Positions 17,719 through 27,287 of a stretch of DNA of 64,000 bases are shown here, in pieces; positions within the stretch are counted from its first letter, which is position 1, and each line of letters starts with the position of its first letter. Made by a program: the position numbers and the translations under genes. The notes under the pieces were generated by a model, which was not told where the DNA came from, ran no database searches, and saw only the letters and a list, made by a program, of their open reading frames with translations. The DNA comes from Pseudomonas persica (GTDB taxonomy: Bacteria > Pseudomonadota > Gammaproteobacteria > Pseudomonadales > Pseudomonadaceae). The stretch is from NCBI RefSeq assembly GCF_900291015.1, contig NZ_OLKL01000006.1, forward strand, positions 124,001 to 188,000. The letters are read 5' to 3'.

Positions 17719-18489
17719 ATGGCACTGGCCAAGCGCATCATCCCTTGCCTGGACGTGGACAACGGCCGGGTGGTCAAGGGCGTCAAGTTCGAGAACATCC
17801 GTGATGCCGGAGATCCGGTGGAAATCGCCCGTCGCTACGACGAGCAAGGTGCCGACGAAATCACCTTCCTCGACATCACCGCCAGCGTCGATGGCCGCGA
17901 CACCACCTTGCATACCGTCGAGCGCATGGCCAGCCAGGTGTTCATCCCGCTGACCGTGGGCGGTGGCGTGCGCACCGTGCAGGACATCCGCAACCTGCTC
18001 AATGCCGGTGCCGACAAGGTCTCGATCAACACCGCCGCGGTGTTCAACCCGGAGTTTGTCGGCGAGGCAGCGGACCGTTTCGGCTCGCAGTGCATCGTTG
18101 TCGCCATCGACGCCAAGAAGGTGTCCGGCCCGGGTGAGGAGCCGCGTTGGGAGATTTTCACCCACGGCGGGCGCAAGCCGACCGGGCTGGATGCCGTTGA
18201 ATGGGCGAAGAAGATGGAAGGCCTGGGGGCTGGCGAGATCCTGCTGACCAGCATGGACCAGGACGGCATGAAGAACGGCTTCGACCTGGGGGTTACCCGT
18301 GCGATCAGTGATGCGCTGGGTATTCCGGTGATTGCCTCGGGCGGGGTGGGTAACCTGCAGCATCTGGCTGACGGCATTCTGGAAGGGCATGCCAGTGCGG
18401 TGCTGGCGGCCAGTATCTTCCACTTTGGCGAATACACCGTGCCGGAGGCCAAGGCCTACATGGCTTCGCGCGGGATCGTCGTTCGCTGA
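17719..18489 (+). CDS. hisF: Imidazole glycerol phosphate synthase cyclase subunit
   Basis: A 256-residue TIM barrel that closes the imidazole ring using ammonia from HisH. Asp12 in [16 protein letters not shown] and the Asp in [15 protein letters not shown] are the catalytic acids, and [15 protein letters not shown] and [13 protein letters not shown] bind the two phosphates. It is the last gene of the hisBHAF set and is followed by a class B REP pair that probably ends the transcript. Confidence 0.97.
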   Translation: MALAKRIIPCLDVDNGRVVKGVKFENIRDAGDPVEIARRYDEQGADEITFLDITASVDGRDTTLHTVERMASQVFIPLTVGGGVRTVQDIRNLLNAGADKVSINTAAVFNPEFVGEAADRFGSQCIVVAIDAKKVSGPGEEPRWEIFTHGGRKPTGLDAVEWAKKMEGLGAGEILLTSMDQDGMKNGFDLGVTRAISDALGIPVIASGGVGNLQHLADGILEGHASAVLAASIFHFGEYTVPEAKAYMASRGIVVR

Positions 18490-18499
18490 TCGATTGATT

Positions 18500-18617
18500 G
18501 GGGCTGCTTTGCAGCCCATCGCCGGCAAGCCAGCTCCCACAGGGACGGCACAAGGCTCAGGGCCTGCGCTGTCCCTGTGGGAGCTGGCTTGCCGGCGATG
18601 GGCCGCAACGCGGCCCC
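18500..18617. repeat. REP pair (class B) with outer hairpins
   Basis: GGGGCTGCTTTGCAGCCC, then CGCCGGCAAGCCAGCTCCCA and its mirror, then GGCCGCAACGCGGCC. It sits between the convergent hisF and cbcV genes. Confidence 0.9.
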
Positions 18618-18624
18618 AATTGCA

Positions 18625-19803
18625 TCAACCGTGATTCTTGCCGAGCAAGGCGTGATACAGCTCGGTATCCCCAAGAATCCCCACCACCTTGTCGTTGTCC
18701 TGCAACACCAGCTTGTTGCCGGTCTGGTAACGAATCTGTAGCGCGTCGCGCATGCCGATATCGGCATTTACCAACGTTGGGCGGCGGCCCAGCAGCTCCA
18801 CATCCTGCCCTGGTGCCCAGTTCTGCAGGTCAAGCCCGTTCTGCCCTTGGCGTGCGCGCTTGATCGAGCCACCTTCGCCAAGGTCCAGCCACGAGTCGAT
18901 GCCGGGATCGATGCACACCGAGCCATTCACCCGCTTGCAGTTGTCCAGGCTGCGCATCAGGCTGCGCCCGCACAGCACGTTCAGCGGGTTGGTATGGGCG
19001 ACGAAGGTGCGCACATACTCGTCGGCCGGGTTGAGCACGATCTCTTCCGGCTTGCTGTACTGGATGATCCGCCCGTCCTTCATGATCGCGATGCGGCTAC
19101 CCAGCTTCAGCGCCTCGTCCAGGTCGTGGCTGACGAACACGATGGTCTTGCTCAGCTTGGCCTGCAGGCCAAGCAGCTCGTCTTGCAGGCCTTGGCGGAT
19201 CAGCGGGTCCAGGGCCGAGAACGGTTCGTCCATCAGCAGGATGTCGGCATCCATCGCCAGCGCCCGGGCCAGGCCCACGCGCTGCTGCATGCCGCCAGAC
19301 AGCTCGTCCGGCTTCTTGTTGCGCCACTGGGTCAGGCCCACCAGCTCAAGCTTCTCGTCAACCAGCTTGCGCCGTTCCTTCTCGGGGCGACCCTGCATTT
19401 CCAGGCCAAAGCTGATGTTCTCGCGCACCGTCAGCCAGGGCATCAGGGCGAACTTCTGGAACACCATGGCAATGCGCTTGGTGCGCATCATCTTCAGCTC
19501 GGCCGGGGTGCAGTGGGCAATGTCGATGTGCTTGCCTTCGTGCTCGACGAACAGCTTGCCGCGGCTGACGGTGTTGAGGCCGTTGATGCAGCGCAGCAAA
19601 CTCGACTTGCCGGAACCGGACAAGCCCATCAGCACACAGATCTCGCCCTTCTGGATGTCCAGGTTGGCCTTCTCGACGCCTACCACCAGGCCGGTCTGCT
19701 TGAGGATCTGCTCGCGGGTCTTGCCCTGGTCGAGCAGCGCCAGCGCCTCGCGCGGCTTGTTGGAGAAGATGACGTCGACGTCTTCGAAACGAATGATGCT
19801 CAT
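18625..19803 (-). CDS. cbcV: Choline/betaine ABC transporter ATPase
   Basis: A 392-residue ProV-like ATPase. Walker A is GLSGSGKSS near residue 60, the Q-loop is VFQKFALMPWLTVRENI, the signature is LSGGMQQR, and Walker B is ILLMDEPFSALDPLIRQGLQ. The C-terminal third (after about residue 270) is a CBS-type regulatory region, typical of quaternary-amine importers. It overlaps the permease gene by four bases. By gene order and similarity it is CbcV of the CbcXWV choline importer, which in P. aeruginosa also serves CaiX (carnitine) and a betaine-binding protein. Confidence 0.88.
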   Translation of the reverse strand: MSIIRFEDVDVIFSNKPREALALLDQGKTREQILKQTGLVVGVEKANLDIQKGEICVLMGLSGSGKSSLLRCINGLNTVSRGKLFVEHEGKHIDIAHCTPAELKMMRTKRIAMVFQKFALMPWLTVRENISFGLEMQGRPEKERRKLVDEKLELVGLTQWRNKKPDELSGGMQQRVGLARALAMDADILLMDEPFSALDPLIRQGLQDELLGLQAKLSKTIVFVSHDLDEALKLGSRIAIMKDGRIIQYSKPEEIVLNPADEYVRTFVAHTNPLNVLCGRSLMRSLDNCKRVNGSVCIDPGIDSWLDLGEGGSIKRARQGQNGLDLQNWAPGQDVELLGRRPTLVNADIGMRDALQIRYQTGNKLVLQDNDKVVGILGDTELYHALLGKNHG

Positions 19804-20645
19804 GCTTCACCCCTTACCGGCAGGTCCGGTTGCTTGCAGATACGGTCGAGCATGATCGCCAGCAGCACGATCGCCAGGCCCGCTTCGAAGCCCAGGGAAA
19901 TATCGGCGGTGTTCAGTGCGTTGACCACAGGTTTGCCCAGGCCGTCAGCACCGACCAGGGCGGCAATCACCACCATCGACAGCGACAGCATGATGCACTG
20001 GGTAACGCCGGCGGCGATGCTCGGCATCGCGTGCGGCAGTTCGATACGGGTGAGCAGCTGGCGCCGCGAGCAGCCAAAGGCCTTGCCGGCGTCCATCAGT
20101 TCCTGCGGGACGTCGCAGATGCCCAGGTAGGTGAGGCGGATCGGCGCGGCGATGGCGAACACCACCGTCGAGATCAGCCCCGGCACCACACCCAGGCCGA
20201 ACAGGGTCAGGGTGGGGATCAGGTAGACGAAGGTAGGTACCGTCTGCATCAGGTCGAGTACCGGGCGCATGGCGGTATAGAACATCGGTTTGTGCGCGGC
20301 GACGATGCCCAGTGGCACGCCGATGGCCACGCATACCACCGTGGCGAAGGTGACCTGCGCCAGGGTTTCCATGGTTTCCTGCCAGTAACCCAGGTTGAGG
20401 ATCAGCAGGAACGACAGGGCAACGAATGCGGTCAGCGCCCACTTGCGCTGGATTAAATGCGCCAAGGCGGCGAACAGCGCGATGAGCACGAACGGATTGA
20501 AGAAAGTCAGGGCACTGGTGACGCCATGGATCATGAACTCCAGGCCTTGCGCGATGGCGTCGAAGTAACTCGCGCCGTTCTGGGTCAGCCACTCGACGAA
20601 CGACGCGATGTACTGGCCCAGGGGTATTTTCTGATCGATGAGCAT
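19800..20645 (-). CDS. cbcW: Choline/betaine ABC transporter permease
   Basis: A 281-residue ProW-like inner-membrane protein with several hydrophobic helices and the binding-protein-dependent transport loop DAGKAFGCSRRQLLTRIELPHAMPSI near residue 195. TVPTFVYLIPTLTLFGLGVVPG is the conserved segment of the OpuAB/ProW/ChoW group. It is followed directly by cbcV (4-bp overlap) and preceded by cbcX, with 84 bp between. It forms the channel for choline import. Confidence 0.88.
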   Translation of the reverse strand: MLIDQKIPLGQYIASFVEWLTQNGASYFDAIAQGLEFMIHGVTSALTFFNPFVLIALFAALAHLIQRKWALTAFVALSFLLILNLGYWQETMETLAQVTFATVVCVAIGVPLGIVAAHKPMFYTAMRPVLDLMQTVPTFVYLIPTLTLFGLGVVPGLISTVVFAIAAPIRLTYLGICDVPQELMDAGKAFGCSRRQLLTRIELPHAMPSIAAGVTQCIMLSLSMVVIAALVGADGLGKPVVNALNTADISLGFEAGLAIVLLAIMLDRICKQPDLPVRGEA

Positions 20646-20729
20646 GATAGCGAGCTTCCACCTGCATAGATTGAAATCAACCCGGGGCAGACACGGACCT
20701 GCCCCGAGGTAGCGCTATTGCGTATTTCG

Positions 20730-21677
20730 TTATTGCGTCAGCTTGGCCTTGGCCGCCTCAAGGCCGGGTTTGCCATCAACGGTGGTGACGCCGGCCAGCC
20801 AGGCATCCAGCTTGCCAGGGTTGTCCTTGAGCCACTTCTTGGCAGCCGCCTCGGGTTTCATCTTGTCGTCCAGGACATAGCCCATCATGGTGCTTTCATC
20901 CTTGAGCTCGAACGACAGGTTCTTCAACAGCTGGCCAACGTTGCTGCATTCCTGCGCATAGCCCTTGCGGGTGTTGGTCAATACGGTCGCCTTGCCGAAG
21001 TCGGGGCCGAAGTACTCGTCCCCGCCGGTCAGGTACTGCATCTTGAAGCGGGTATTCATCGGGTGCGGTTCCCAGCCCAGGAACACCAGGGCCTCGCCGC
21101 GTTTCTGCGCGCGGTCGACCTGCGACAGCATGCCGGCCTCGCTGGACTGGACGATCTTGAAGCCGGCGTCCTTCAGGCCGAAGGCGTTCTTGTCGATCAT
21201 GCTCTGGATGGTGCGGTTGCCATCGTTGCCGGGCTCGATGCCGTAGATCTTGCCGTCCAGTTCCTGCTTGAACTTGGCAATGTCGCTGAAATCCTTCAGG
21301 CCCTTGTCATACAGTGCCTGGGGCACGGCCAGGGTGTATTTGGCGTTTTCCAGGTTGGCGCGCACGGTTTCTACAGTGCCGGCGTCGCGGTACTGCTTGA
21401 TGTCGTTCTCCATGGTCGGCATCCAGTTGCCGAGAAACACGTCCAGGTCCTTGCCGGTGGCCAGCGACTTGTAGGTCACCGGTACCGAGATCATGGTGGT
21501 GTGGGTCTTGTAACCCAGTGCTTCGAGCACAACGCTGGTGGTCGCAGTGGTGACCGTGATGTCGGTCCAGCCGACATCCGAGAACCTGACCGTCTTACAC
21601 TGCTCGGGCTCGGCTGCCTGGGCCAGCACGGGCGCGGTCAGCATCGCAACCAGCAACAGCGAGAGTGAACCTTTCAT
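20730..21677 (-). CDS. cbcX: Choline-binding periplasmic protein
   Basis: A 315-residue solute-binding protein with a signal peptide (MKGSLSLLLVAMLTAPVLAQA). The mature sequence is OpuAC/ChoX-like: VRFSDVGWTDITVTTATTSVVLEALGY, FLGNWMPTMENDI, IYGIEPGNDGNRTIQSMI and FLGWEPHPMNTRF. The tryptophan- and tyrosine-containing segments form the aromatic box for trimethylammonium groups. It resembles CaiX at 28296-29240, its carnitine-binding paralogue. It is the first gene of cbcXWV; repeated operator-like sites lie about 155 bp upstream. Confidence 0.9.
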   Translation of the reverse strand: MKGSLSLLLVAMLTAPVLAQAAEPEQCKTVRFSDVGWTDITVTTATTSVVLEALGYKTHTTMISVPVTYKSLATGKDLDVFLGNWMPTMENDIKQYRDAGTVETVRANLENAKYTLAVPQALYDKGLKDFSDIAKFKQELDGKIYGIEPGNDGNRTIQSMIDKNAFGLKDAGFKIVQSSEAGMLSQVDRAQKRGEALVFLGWEPHPMNTRFKMQYLTGGDEYFGPDFGKATVLTNTRKGYAQECSNVGQLLKNLSFELKDESTMMGYVLDDKMKPEAAAKKWLKDNPGKLDAWLAGVTTVDGKPGLEAAKAKLTQ

Positions 21678-21830
21678 GGATGGACTCCTGTGGATTTTGT
21701 CTTCGGGTTCGCGTGGTCGCCGGGCTTTCTGGGTGTCCGGTCGACAAGGCCTGCAGAGGGCAGGATGCGTGGCCGTGCTTTACGAGTCGCTTTCGATAAT
21801 CCTCCAGCGCCGGGCAATCGCCTACTGGTG

Positions 21831-21880
21831 GGGTCGTAACCAGTACGGAACGGGTCGTATCCAGTATGGGCGATGTCGCT
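21831..21880 (+). promoter_or_regulatory. Three GTCGY repeats at exact 21-bp spacing (proposed GbdR operator)
   Basis: GTCGTAACCAGTACGG, GTCGTATCCAGTATGG and GTCGCTTATGG begin at 21833, 21854 and 21875. A 21-bp period equals two helical turns, the usual spacing of half-sites for AraC-family activators. The site lies in the 450-bp space between divergent cbcX and sdaA and reads toward sdaA. I infer binding by GbdR, encoded just downstream of sdaA. Confidence 0.6.
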
Positions 21881-22129
21881 TATGGATTTTTCCACCCCCT
21901 CGGCCGCATTTTTGCGTCACCAGTCCGCTGGAAAACGGCCTGGCGAGGCAGCTCCTTAGGTAAAAACAGCGCGGCGCTGCTGGACAAAAGTACGTCGGTT
22001 GCAGACGGCGAGGGGGGCGGTAAAAGCCCGATGATGCGTGCATTCAAGGCGGCCTGCTGCTTCAGCCTAGCAGCTGCCGCGCCCTGCGCATGGCGCGCAG
22101 AGACAAGCCCAGCAAGAGGTGATTCGACA

Positions 22130-23506
22130 ATGGCCATCAGCGTGTTCGACCTGTTCAAGATCGGTGTCGGGCCTTCCAGCTCCCACACCGTCGGCCCCAT
22201 GCGTGCTGGCGCCCTGTTCGTCCAGGGGCTGCGTGAGCGCGGCGAACTGGAGCAGGTAAAGCGGATCGAGGTGCGCCTGTATGGCTCGCTGTCGGCCACC
22301 GGTGTCGGCCACGGCACCGACAACGCCACCATCATGGGACTGATGGGCGACTGGCCTGACGCCATCGACCCGACCCAGATCGGGCCGCGGATCGCTGACC
22401 TGCGCGAAACCAATACCCTGAAGCTGGACGGGCGCCTGCCTATCCAGTTCATCTGGGCCCGCGACATGCTGTTGCTGGACGAGAACCTGCCGTACCACCC
22501 CAACGCCATGACCTTGATTGCCGAAGGCGAGCGGGGCGAGTTGCACCGCGACACCTACTACTCGGTGGGTGGCGGCTTCGTGGTCGATGCCGCGCAGGCG
22601 GCCAGTGGTGTGCTGGACGCCGACCAGACGGTGCTGCCATATGACTTCAACAGCGCAGCCGAATTGCTGCAGCTGTGCAAGCAAAACGACCTCAGCGTGT
22701 CGCAATTGATGATGGCTAACGAAAAGGTCTGGCGTAGCGAAGAAGAGATTCACGCTGGCCTGCGCAAGCTTTGGGAAGCCATGCAGGAGTGCGTCAACAA
22801 CGGCCTGAAGTACGAGGGCACGCTGCCCGGCGGGCTGAACGTGCGCCGTCGCGCCGCCAAGCTGCACCGCAGCCTTCAGGAAATCGGCAAGCCCAACGTG
22901 ATCGGCTCGACCATGAGCGCCATGGAGTGGGTCAATCTGTTCGCCCTGGCGGTCAACGAAGAAAACGCCGCCGGCGGGCGCATGGTCACCGCGCCGACCA
23001 ACGGCGCGGCGGGTATCATCCCGGCGGTACTGCATTACTACATGCGCTTCAGCGATGCGGTGGACGAGTCGAGTGTGACCGACTTCTTCCTGAGCGCTGC
23101 GGCGGTCGGCATCCTGTGCAAGAAGAACGCGTCCATTTCCGGCGCCGAAGTAGGCTGCCAGGGTGAGGTTGGTTCGGCCTGTGCCATGGCCGCTGCCGGC
23201 CTTGCACAAGTACTGGGAGCAACCCCGCCGCAGCTGGAAAACGCTGCGGAAATTGCCCTGGAGCACAACTTGGGCCTGACCTGCGACCCAGTCGGCGGGT
23301 TGGTGCAGGTGCCGTGCATCGAGCGCAACGCGATTGCCGCGGTAAAAGCCATCAACGCGGTGCAGATGGCCCTGCGTGGTGATGGCGAGCACTTCATTTC
23401 CCTCGACCAGGTAATCCGCACCATGCGCGATACCGGGGCCGACATGCACGACAAGTACAAAGAGACCTCGCGTGGTGGCCTGGCGGTCAGCGCGATCGAG
23501 TGCTGA
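22130..23506 (+). CDS. sdaA: L-serine ammonia-lyase (serine dehydratase)
   Basis: A 458-residue single-chain iron-sulfur L-serine dehydratase that converts serine to pyruvate and ammonia. [24 protein letters not shown] is the diagnostic N-terminus, and the [4Fe-4S] cysteines are at residues 343, 385 and 396 ([22 protein letters not shown]). The start at 22130 has AGAGGTG at 22114-22120; the open frame runs further upstream but through promoter DNA. Placed between the choline transporter and gbdR, it drains serine made from glycine by GlyA at the end of the betaine pathway. It matches the position of sdaB in P. aeruginosa. Confidence 0.93.
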   Translation: MAISVFDLFKIGVGPSSSHTVGPMRAGALFVQGLRERGELEQVKRIEVRLYGSLSATGVGHGTDNATIMGLMGDWPDAIDPTQIGPRIADLRETNTLKLDGRLPIQFIWARDMLLLDENLPYHPNAMTLIAEGERGELHRDTYYSVGGGFVVDAAQAASGVLDADQTVLPYDFNSAAELLQLCKQNDLSVSQLMMANEKVWRSEEEIHAGLRKLWEAMQECVNNGLKYEGTLPGGLNVRRRAAKLHRSLQEIGKPNVIGSTMSAMEWVNLFALAVNEENAAGGRMVTAPTNGAAGIIPAVLHYYMRFSDAVDESSVTDFFLSAAAVGILCKKNASISGAEVGCQGEVGSACAMAAAGLAQVLGATPPQLENAAEIALEHNLGLTCDPVGGLVQVPCIERNAIAAVKAINAVQMALRGDGEHFISLDQVIRTMRDTGADMHDKYKETSRGGLAVSAIEC

Positions 23507-23520
23507 TAGCTTGATCCGAC

Positions 23521-23626
23521 CTCAAGGGCCTCTTCGCGGGTGAACCCGCTCCCACAGGTACTGCGTTGCTCTTACTCGCGGTGCTGTACTTGTGGGAGCG
23601 GGTTCACCCGCGAAGAGGCCCTTGAG
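23521..23626. repeat. REP pair (class A) with long outer arms
   Basis: CTCAAGGGCCTCTTCGCGGG and its exact mirror frame the pair, giving a near-perfect inverted repeat of more than 30 bp per arm directly after sdaA. Confidence 0.92.
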
Positions 23627-23696
23627 TTTGACGCAGGTGCAGCACAGCCACCAATGCCTCTTTATGGTGCAACGCGACGCATACCGATCGTCGGGT

Positions 23697-23740
23697 GTCG
23701 CTATCAGTGTGGGCATTGTCGGTGACACTCAAGAGTGTCG
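23697..23740 (+). promoter_or_regulatory. Tandem GTCG repeats upstream of gbdR (proposed activator site)
   Basis: GTCGCTATCAGTGTGGGCAT starts at 23697 and the next GTCG at 23718, exactly 21 bp on; a further GTCGT is at 23737. The first unit closely resembles the sdaA/cbcX repeat (both share CAGT, TGGGC and the following GTCG). An additional short palindrome, GACACTCAAGAGTGTC, lies at 23724-23739. The site is about 165-205 bp upstream of the sigma-54 promoter, where an enhancer would be. It could serve autoregulation by GbdR or an RpoN activator such as NtrC or CbrB. Confidence 0.5.
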
Positions 23741-23902
23741 TTTCTGGGCATCCTACACTGCGCGTGTCACCAAATTGCTCAGCCGTTACACGCACGGCGC
23801 CTAGCACGCCCGTTTTACGAAGATTGGCCCACGCGATCCAAGCACCTGATTTGCCGAACAAAGGCGTCGCTTTCAGGTTTTTTTGGATGGCCGTTCAATT
23901 TC

Positions 23903-23917
23903 AGGCACGGCGTTTGC
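23903..23917 (+). promoter_or_regulatory. Sigma-54 (RpoN) promoter of gbdR
   Basis: AGGCACGGCGTTTGC matches TGGCACG-N4-TTGC in all but the first base, with GG at 23904-23905 and GC at 23916-23917 exactly ten bases apart. The predicted start is near 23929, 97 bp before the gbdR ATG. Confidence 0.72.
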
Positions 23918-24025
23918 GTTGAAATTGGCACCAAAGCGCCCCTGCACATGAACCCGGGGCCATACATAACAAGAATCAGTGCTCGCCTGAGGCACACCCC
24001 TGCATTTGTGTGAGGAGAAATCGCG

Positions 24026-25132
24026 ATGACGTCGTACACCTCCGGGAACCCAACCCAGAACCGCACAGCCCCCCAGTCCATCGGGTTTCTCCTATTGGAC
24101 AATTTCACCCTGATTTCCCTGGCGTCGGCCGTCGAGCCGCTGCGCATGGCCAACCAGCTGTCCGGCCGTGAGCTGTACCGCTGGCACACCCTCACCGCCG
24201 ATGGTGGGCAGGTGTGGGCCAGCGATGGCTTGCAGATAACCCCTGACGCCGCGATGCACAGTGCGCCCCCCATCGATACCGTGATTGTCTGCGGCGGTGT
24301 GGGTATCCAGCGCAGCGTCACCCGCGAACATGTCACCTGGTTGCAAAGCCAGGCCCGGCAGTCGCGCCGCCTGGGCGCGGTATGCACCGGTAGCTGGGCC
24401 TTGGCCTGTGCCGGGCTGCTGGATGGTTTCGATTGCAGCGTGCACTGGGAATGCCTGGCGGCCATGCAGGAGGCCTACCCGCGGGTCAACATGAGCACCC
24501 GCCTGTTCACCCTCGACCGTAACCGCTTCACCAGCTCTGGCGGCACTGCGCCGCTGGATATGATGCTGCACCTGATCAGCCGCGACCACGGCCGTGAGCT
24601 GTCGGCGGCGATCTCCGAAATGTTCGTCTACGAGCGCATCCGCAACGAACAGGATCACCAGCGCGTACCGCTCAAGCACATGCTTGGCACCAACCAGCCG
24701 AAGCTGCAGGAAATCGTCGCGCTGATGGAGGCCAACCTCGAAGAGCCGATCGATCTGGACGAACTGGCGGTATACGTGTCGGTATCGCGCCGCCAGCTCG
24801 AACGCCTGTTCCAGAAGTACCTGCACTGTTCGCCGTCGCGTTACTACCTGAAGCTGCGCCTGATCCGCGCCCGGCAGTTGCTGAAGCAGACACCGATGTC
24901 GATCATCGAAGTGGCGTCGGTGTGCGGCTTTGTGTCTACCCCGCACTTCTCCAAGTGCTACCGCGAGTACTTCGGCATTCCGCCGCGTGACGAGCGCGTG
25001 GGTTCCAACACCGCGCAGCAGGTAGCGATGATGCCGATCCCGCAGGCCATGACCCTGTCGCCGCACAGCGGGCCGATGGCGGCCCTGAGCCAGGCGCGCA
25101 ACGAGTCGACCTTTGCCAGTGTAAGGCTCTGA
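24026..25132 (+). CDS. gbdR: Glycine betaine/dimethylglycine-responsive activator GbdR
   Basis: A 368-residue transcription factor with an N-terminal class I glutamine-amidotransferase-like (DJ-1/PfpI fold) sensor domain, residues about 18-200, and a C-terminal AraC-type DNA-binding domain, about 225-330 (DLDELAVYVSVSRRQLERLFQKYL and SIIEVASVCGFVSTPHFSKCYREYFGIPP). The nucleophile-elbow position holds Cys120 (GAVCTGSWALA), with His140 nearby. In P. aeruginosa GbdR senses glycine betaine and dimethylglycine and activates the choline and betaine genes. The context here (next to cbcXWV and sdaA) is the same. GAGGAG precedes the ATG. A roughly 40-residue extension follows the DNA-binding domain. 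Confidence 0.92.
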   Translation: MTSYTSGNPTQNRTAPQSIGFLLLDNFTLISLASAVEPLRMANQLSGRELYRWHTLTADGGQVWASDGLQITPDAAMHSAPPIDTVIVCGGVGIQRSVTREHVTWLQSQARQSRRLGAVCTGSWALACAGLLDGFDCSVHWECLAAMQEAYPRVNMSTRLFTLDRNRFTSSGGTAPLDMMLHLISRDHGRELSAAISEMFVYERIRNEQDHQRVPLKHMLGTNQPKLQEIVALMEANLEEPIDLDELAVYVSVSRRQLERLFQKYLHCSPSRYYLKLRLIRARQLLKQTPMSIIEVASVCGFVSTPHFSKCYREYFGIPPRDERVGSNTAQQVAMMPIPQAMTLSPHSGPMAALSQARNESTFASVRL

Positions 25133-25138
25133 AACGGC

Positions 25139-25253
25139 ACTGGCCTCTTCGCGGGTAAACCCGCTCCCACAGGTACTGCACTGCTTTTGAGTTCAGTGCA
25201 GTACCTGTGGGAGCGGGTTTATCGAGGCGTCGAACCGCCGCGAAGAGGCCAGT
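25139..25253. repeat. REP pair (class A), one copy interrupted
   Basis: The left copy is intact. The right copy reads GAGCGGGTTTATCGAGGCGT then CGAACCGCCGCGAAGAGGCC, with about 16 additional bases inside the palindrome where the loop should be, yet the flanking arms still match. Confidence 0.85.
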
Positions 25254-25266
25254 ACAGGAAAATCGG

Positions 25267-25524
25267 TCAGGCGCGCTTGTTGAATTGCGCCAACGCTGGC
25301 AACAGCTGCTTGTCGATGGCCTGGCGCACCGCCGGCAGAATCGTCGCGCTACCGGTATACATCTGCTCCACCATCCCCTTCAGCGCCCGCGCATTGGGCT
25401 CGGTCAGCCCACGCACTACCGCTTCGCAGGCCTGCTCGGCAGTAGCCCCGGCCGGAATCTCGAACCCGCGCGCGCGCAGGTGGCCTGCCAGATCGTCCTG
25501 GTCAATCAAATCCGCATGCATCAT
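25267..25524 (-). CDS. Small conserved hypothetical protein
   Basis: An 85-residue protein starting MMHADLIDQDDLAGHLRARGF, predicted helical and soluble, with no cysteine-pair motif or signal peptide. The ATG pair at 25524-25519 follows AAAAGGGA at good spacing; the longer open frame upstream reads through non-coding sequence. I do not recognise the family. It lies between gbdR and the carnitine operon, facing the same way as the latter but 290 bp away from it; that 25525-25816 gap holds no other gene that I can see. Confidence 0.6.
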   Translation of the reverse strand: MMHADLIDQDDLAGHLRARGFEIPAGATAEQACEAVVRGLTEPNARALKGMVEQMYTGSATILPAVRQAIDKQLLPALAQFNKRA

Positions 25525-25816
25525 GGCTGTTGTCCCTTTTATCGCTAAGAGAGTGCTGCTGTGATTTACGACCGATTCTGTGACGCCGGCGACATGCCCG
25601 CAACAACAGAATGGCGCCATGGCTGCTTTGGCTAAGAACAGGTCGTTTACGGCTAAATCCACCTGCCGGGAAGTGCGCACACTCAAGCCATCTACCACAG
25701 CGCAGGGTTTGGTCACCCGTGTTTGTGCACAGTGGATGTTGCTCGCTCTTGGCCCCGGATGCTCACGGCTTTCCGGGGTTATTTTTTTGCCTGAATACAT
25801 AGCCTGTGGGAACTGC

Positions 25817-26293
25817 TCAGTTTGGCGTAGGCAGGGCTATCACCCGGCCCAGGTACTCAGCCGGCGGCAGCCCCTGTTGCTCGTCCACCAGCCCCTGCAG
25901 CAGTTCATTACTTCGCTCACTGAACGGCGCCGACTTCGGCCCCGCCAGGTCTACATGCAGCAGCATCTGCTCACTGGCCGCCAGCACCTCGTCGAACCCC
26001 GCCCGGTGCAGGCTGTGGTAGACATGCAGGCGCTTGCGGTCGAAGCCGATGATCTGCGTCTGCACCCACACCTCGGTGCCCAGCTTCACTTCGTGCAGGT
26101 AGTTGATGTGTGCCTCCAGGGTAAACAGCGAATTACCGCTCTGCCCACGGCTGTCGGCATCCAGGCCGATGCGCTCCATCAGCGCATCGGTGGCATAGCT
26201 GAAAATCAGCAGGTAGAAGGCATCGCGCAGATGCCCGTTGTAGTCGACCCAGTCCTCCTGGACTGGGGTGCGGTAGGTGATCAGTGCGGGCAT
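25817..26293 (-). CDS. cdhB: Betainyl-CoA thioesterase (hot-dog fold)
   Basis: A 158-residue 4-hydroxybenzoyl-CoA-thioesterase-like protein. The sequence VDYNGHLRDAFYLLIFSYATDALMERIGL carries the usual Asn-Gly-His active-site helix start of the family, and EAHINYLHEVKLGTEVWVQTQIIGFDRKRLHVYHSL is the central sheet. GAGGAG precedes the ATG at 26293; a GTG one codon earlier is a less likely start. It is the last gene of the carnitine operon. Expected reaction: betainyl-CoA to glycine betaine plus CoA, the final step of carnitine conversion. Confidence 0.82.
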   Translation of the reverse strand: MPALITYRTPVQEDWVDYNGHLRDAFYLLIFSYATDALMERIGLDADSRGQSGNSLFTLEAHINYLHEVKLGTEVWVQTQIIGFDRKRLHVYHSLHRAGFDEVLAASEQMLLHVDLAGPKSAPFSERSNELLQGLVDEQQGLPPAEYLGRVIALPTPN

Positions 26294-26303
26294 CACGGTC
26301 TCC

Positions 26304-27269
26304 TCAATCGCCGAAAGCCATGCCGTGGCTGGCCTTGCTGGTCTTCACCGCTTCCAGCACTGCCAGCAGGGTGTCATCACGATAGCGCTCCAGTGCGGCG
26401 ATGCTGCGTTCGCCCAGTTGTTCCGCGGTGCCTTCGACCACATCGTCGATCAGCTTGTCGGTCAGCTCCGGTGCCGGCAGGTAGGTCCACGGCAGCTTCA
26501 GTGCCGGGCCGAACTGGGCCATGAAGTGGCGCATGCCGGCATCACCACCGGCCAGGGTATAGGTGAGGAACGTACCCATGAACGACCAGCGCAGGCCGGC
26601 GCCGAAGCGGATGGCGTCGTCGATCTCGCCGGTGCTGGCCACGCCGTCGTTGACCAGGTGCAGGGCCTCGCGCCACAGGGCTTCGAGCAGGCGGTCGGCG
26701 ATGAACCCGGGCACTTCCTTGCGCACGTGAAGCGGGCGCATGCCCAGGGCGGTGTAGATGGCCTTGGCGGCTTCGATGGCCTCGGGGGCGGTGCGCTTGC
26801 CGCCGACGATTTCCACCAGCGGCAGCAGGTACACCGGGTTGAACGGGTGGCCGACCACGCAGCGTTCTGGGTGGCTGGCCGACTCGTAGAACTCGCTGGG
26901 CAGCAAACCCGAAGTGCTGGAACCGATGATCGCGTCGGGTTTGGCGGCAGCGCTGATCTTTGCGTGCAGGTCGAGTTTCAGGTCCAGGCGCTCTGGCGCG
27001 CTTTCCTGGATGAAGTCGGCATCGCGGACGCATTCCTCGATGGTGGCGACGAACTTCAGGCGGTCCTGTGATGCGCCAGGCGCCAGGCCTTGCTTTTCCA
27101 GTGCCGGCCAGGCGTTGGCGATGCGCTTGCGCAAGGCCTGTTCGGCGCCCGGCGCCGGGTCCCAGGCGACCACGTCCAGGCCATGGGCCAGGGCGCGGGC
27201 GACCCAGCCGCTGCCGATCACGCCACTACCCAGGGCGGCGAAGGTCTTGATCTCGGTGATGAAAGGCAT
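26304..27269 (-). CDS. cdhA: L-carnitine 3-dehydrogenase
   Basis: A 321-residue NAD-dependent enzyme of the 3-hydroxyacyl-CoA dehydrogenase superfamily. The Rossmann motif [16 protein letters not shown] is at about residues 12-27. [14 protein letters not shown] and [20 protein letters not shown] hold the catalytic-histidine region, and the C-terminal helical domain starts near [18 protein letters not shown]. It oxidises carnitine to 3-dehydrocarnitine. It lies 10 bp before cdhB and 18 bp after cdhC in the same operon, which fixes its role better than sequence alone. Confidence 0.9.
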   Translation of the reverse strand: MPFITEIKTFAALGSGVIGSGWVARALAHGLDVVAWDPAPGAEQALRKRIANAWPALEKQGLAPGASQDRLKFVATIEECVRDADFIQESAPERLDLKLDLHAKISAAAKPDAIIGSSTSGLLPSEFYESASHPERCVVGHPFNPVYLLPLVEIVGGKRTAPEAIEAAKAIYTALGMRPLHVRKEVPGFIADRLLEALWREALHLVNDGVASTGEIDDAIRFGAGLRWSFMGTFLTYTLAGGDAGMRHFMAQFGPALKLPWTYLPAPELTDKLIDDVVEGTAEQLGERSIAALERYRDDTLLAVLEAVKTSKASHGMAFGD

Positions 27270-27287
27270 ATCGATCTCCTGAATGGA

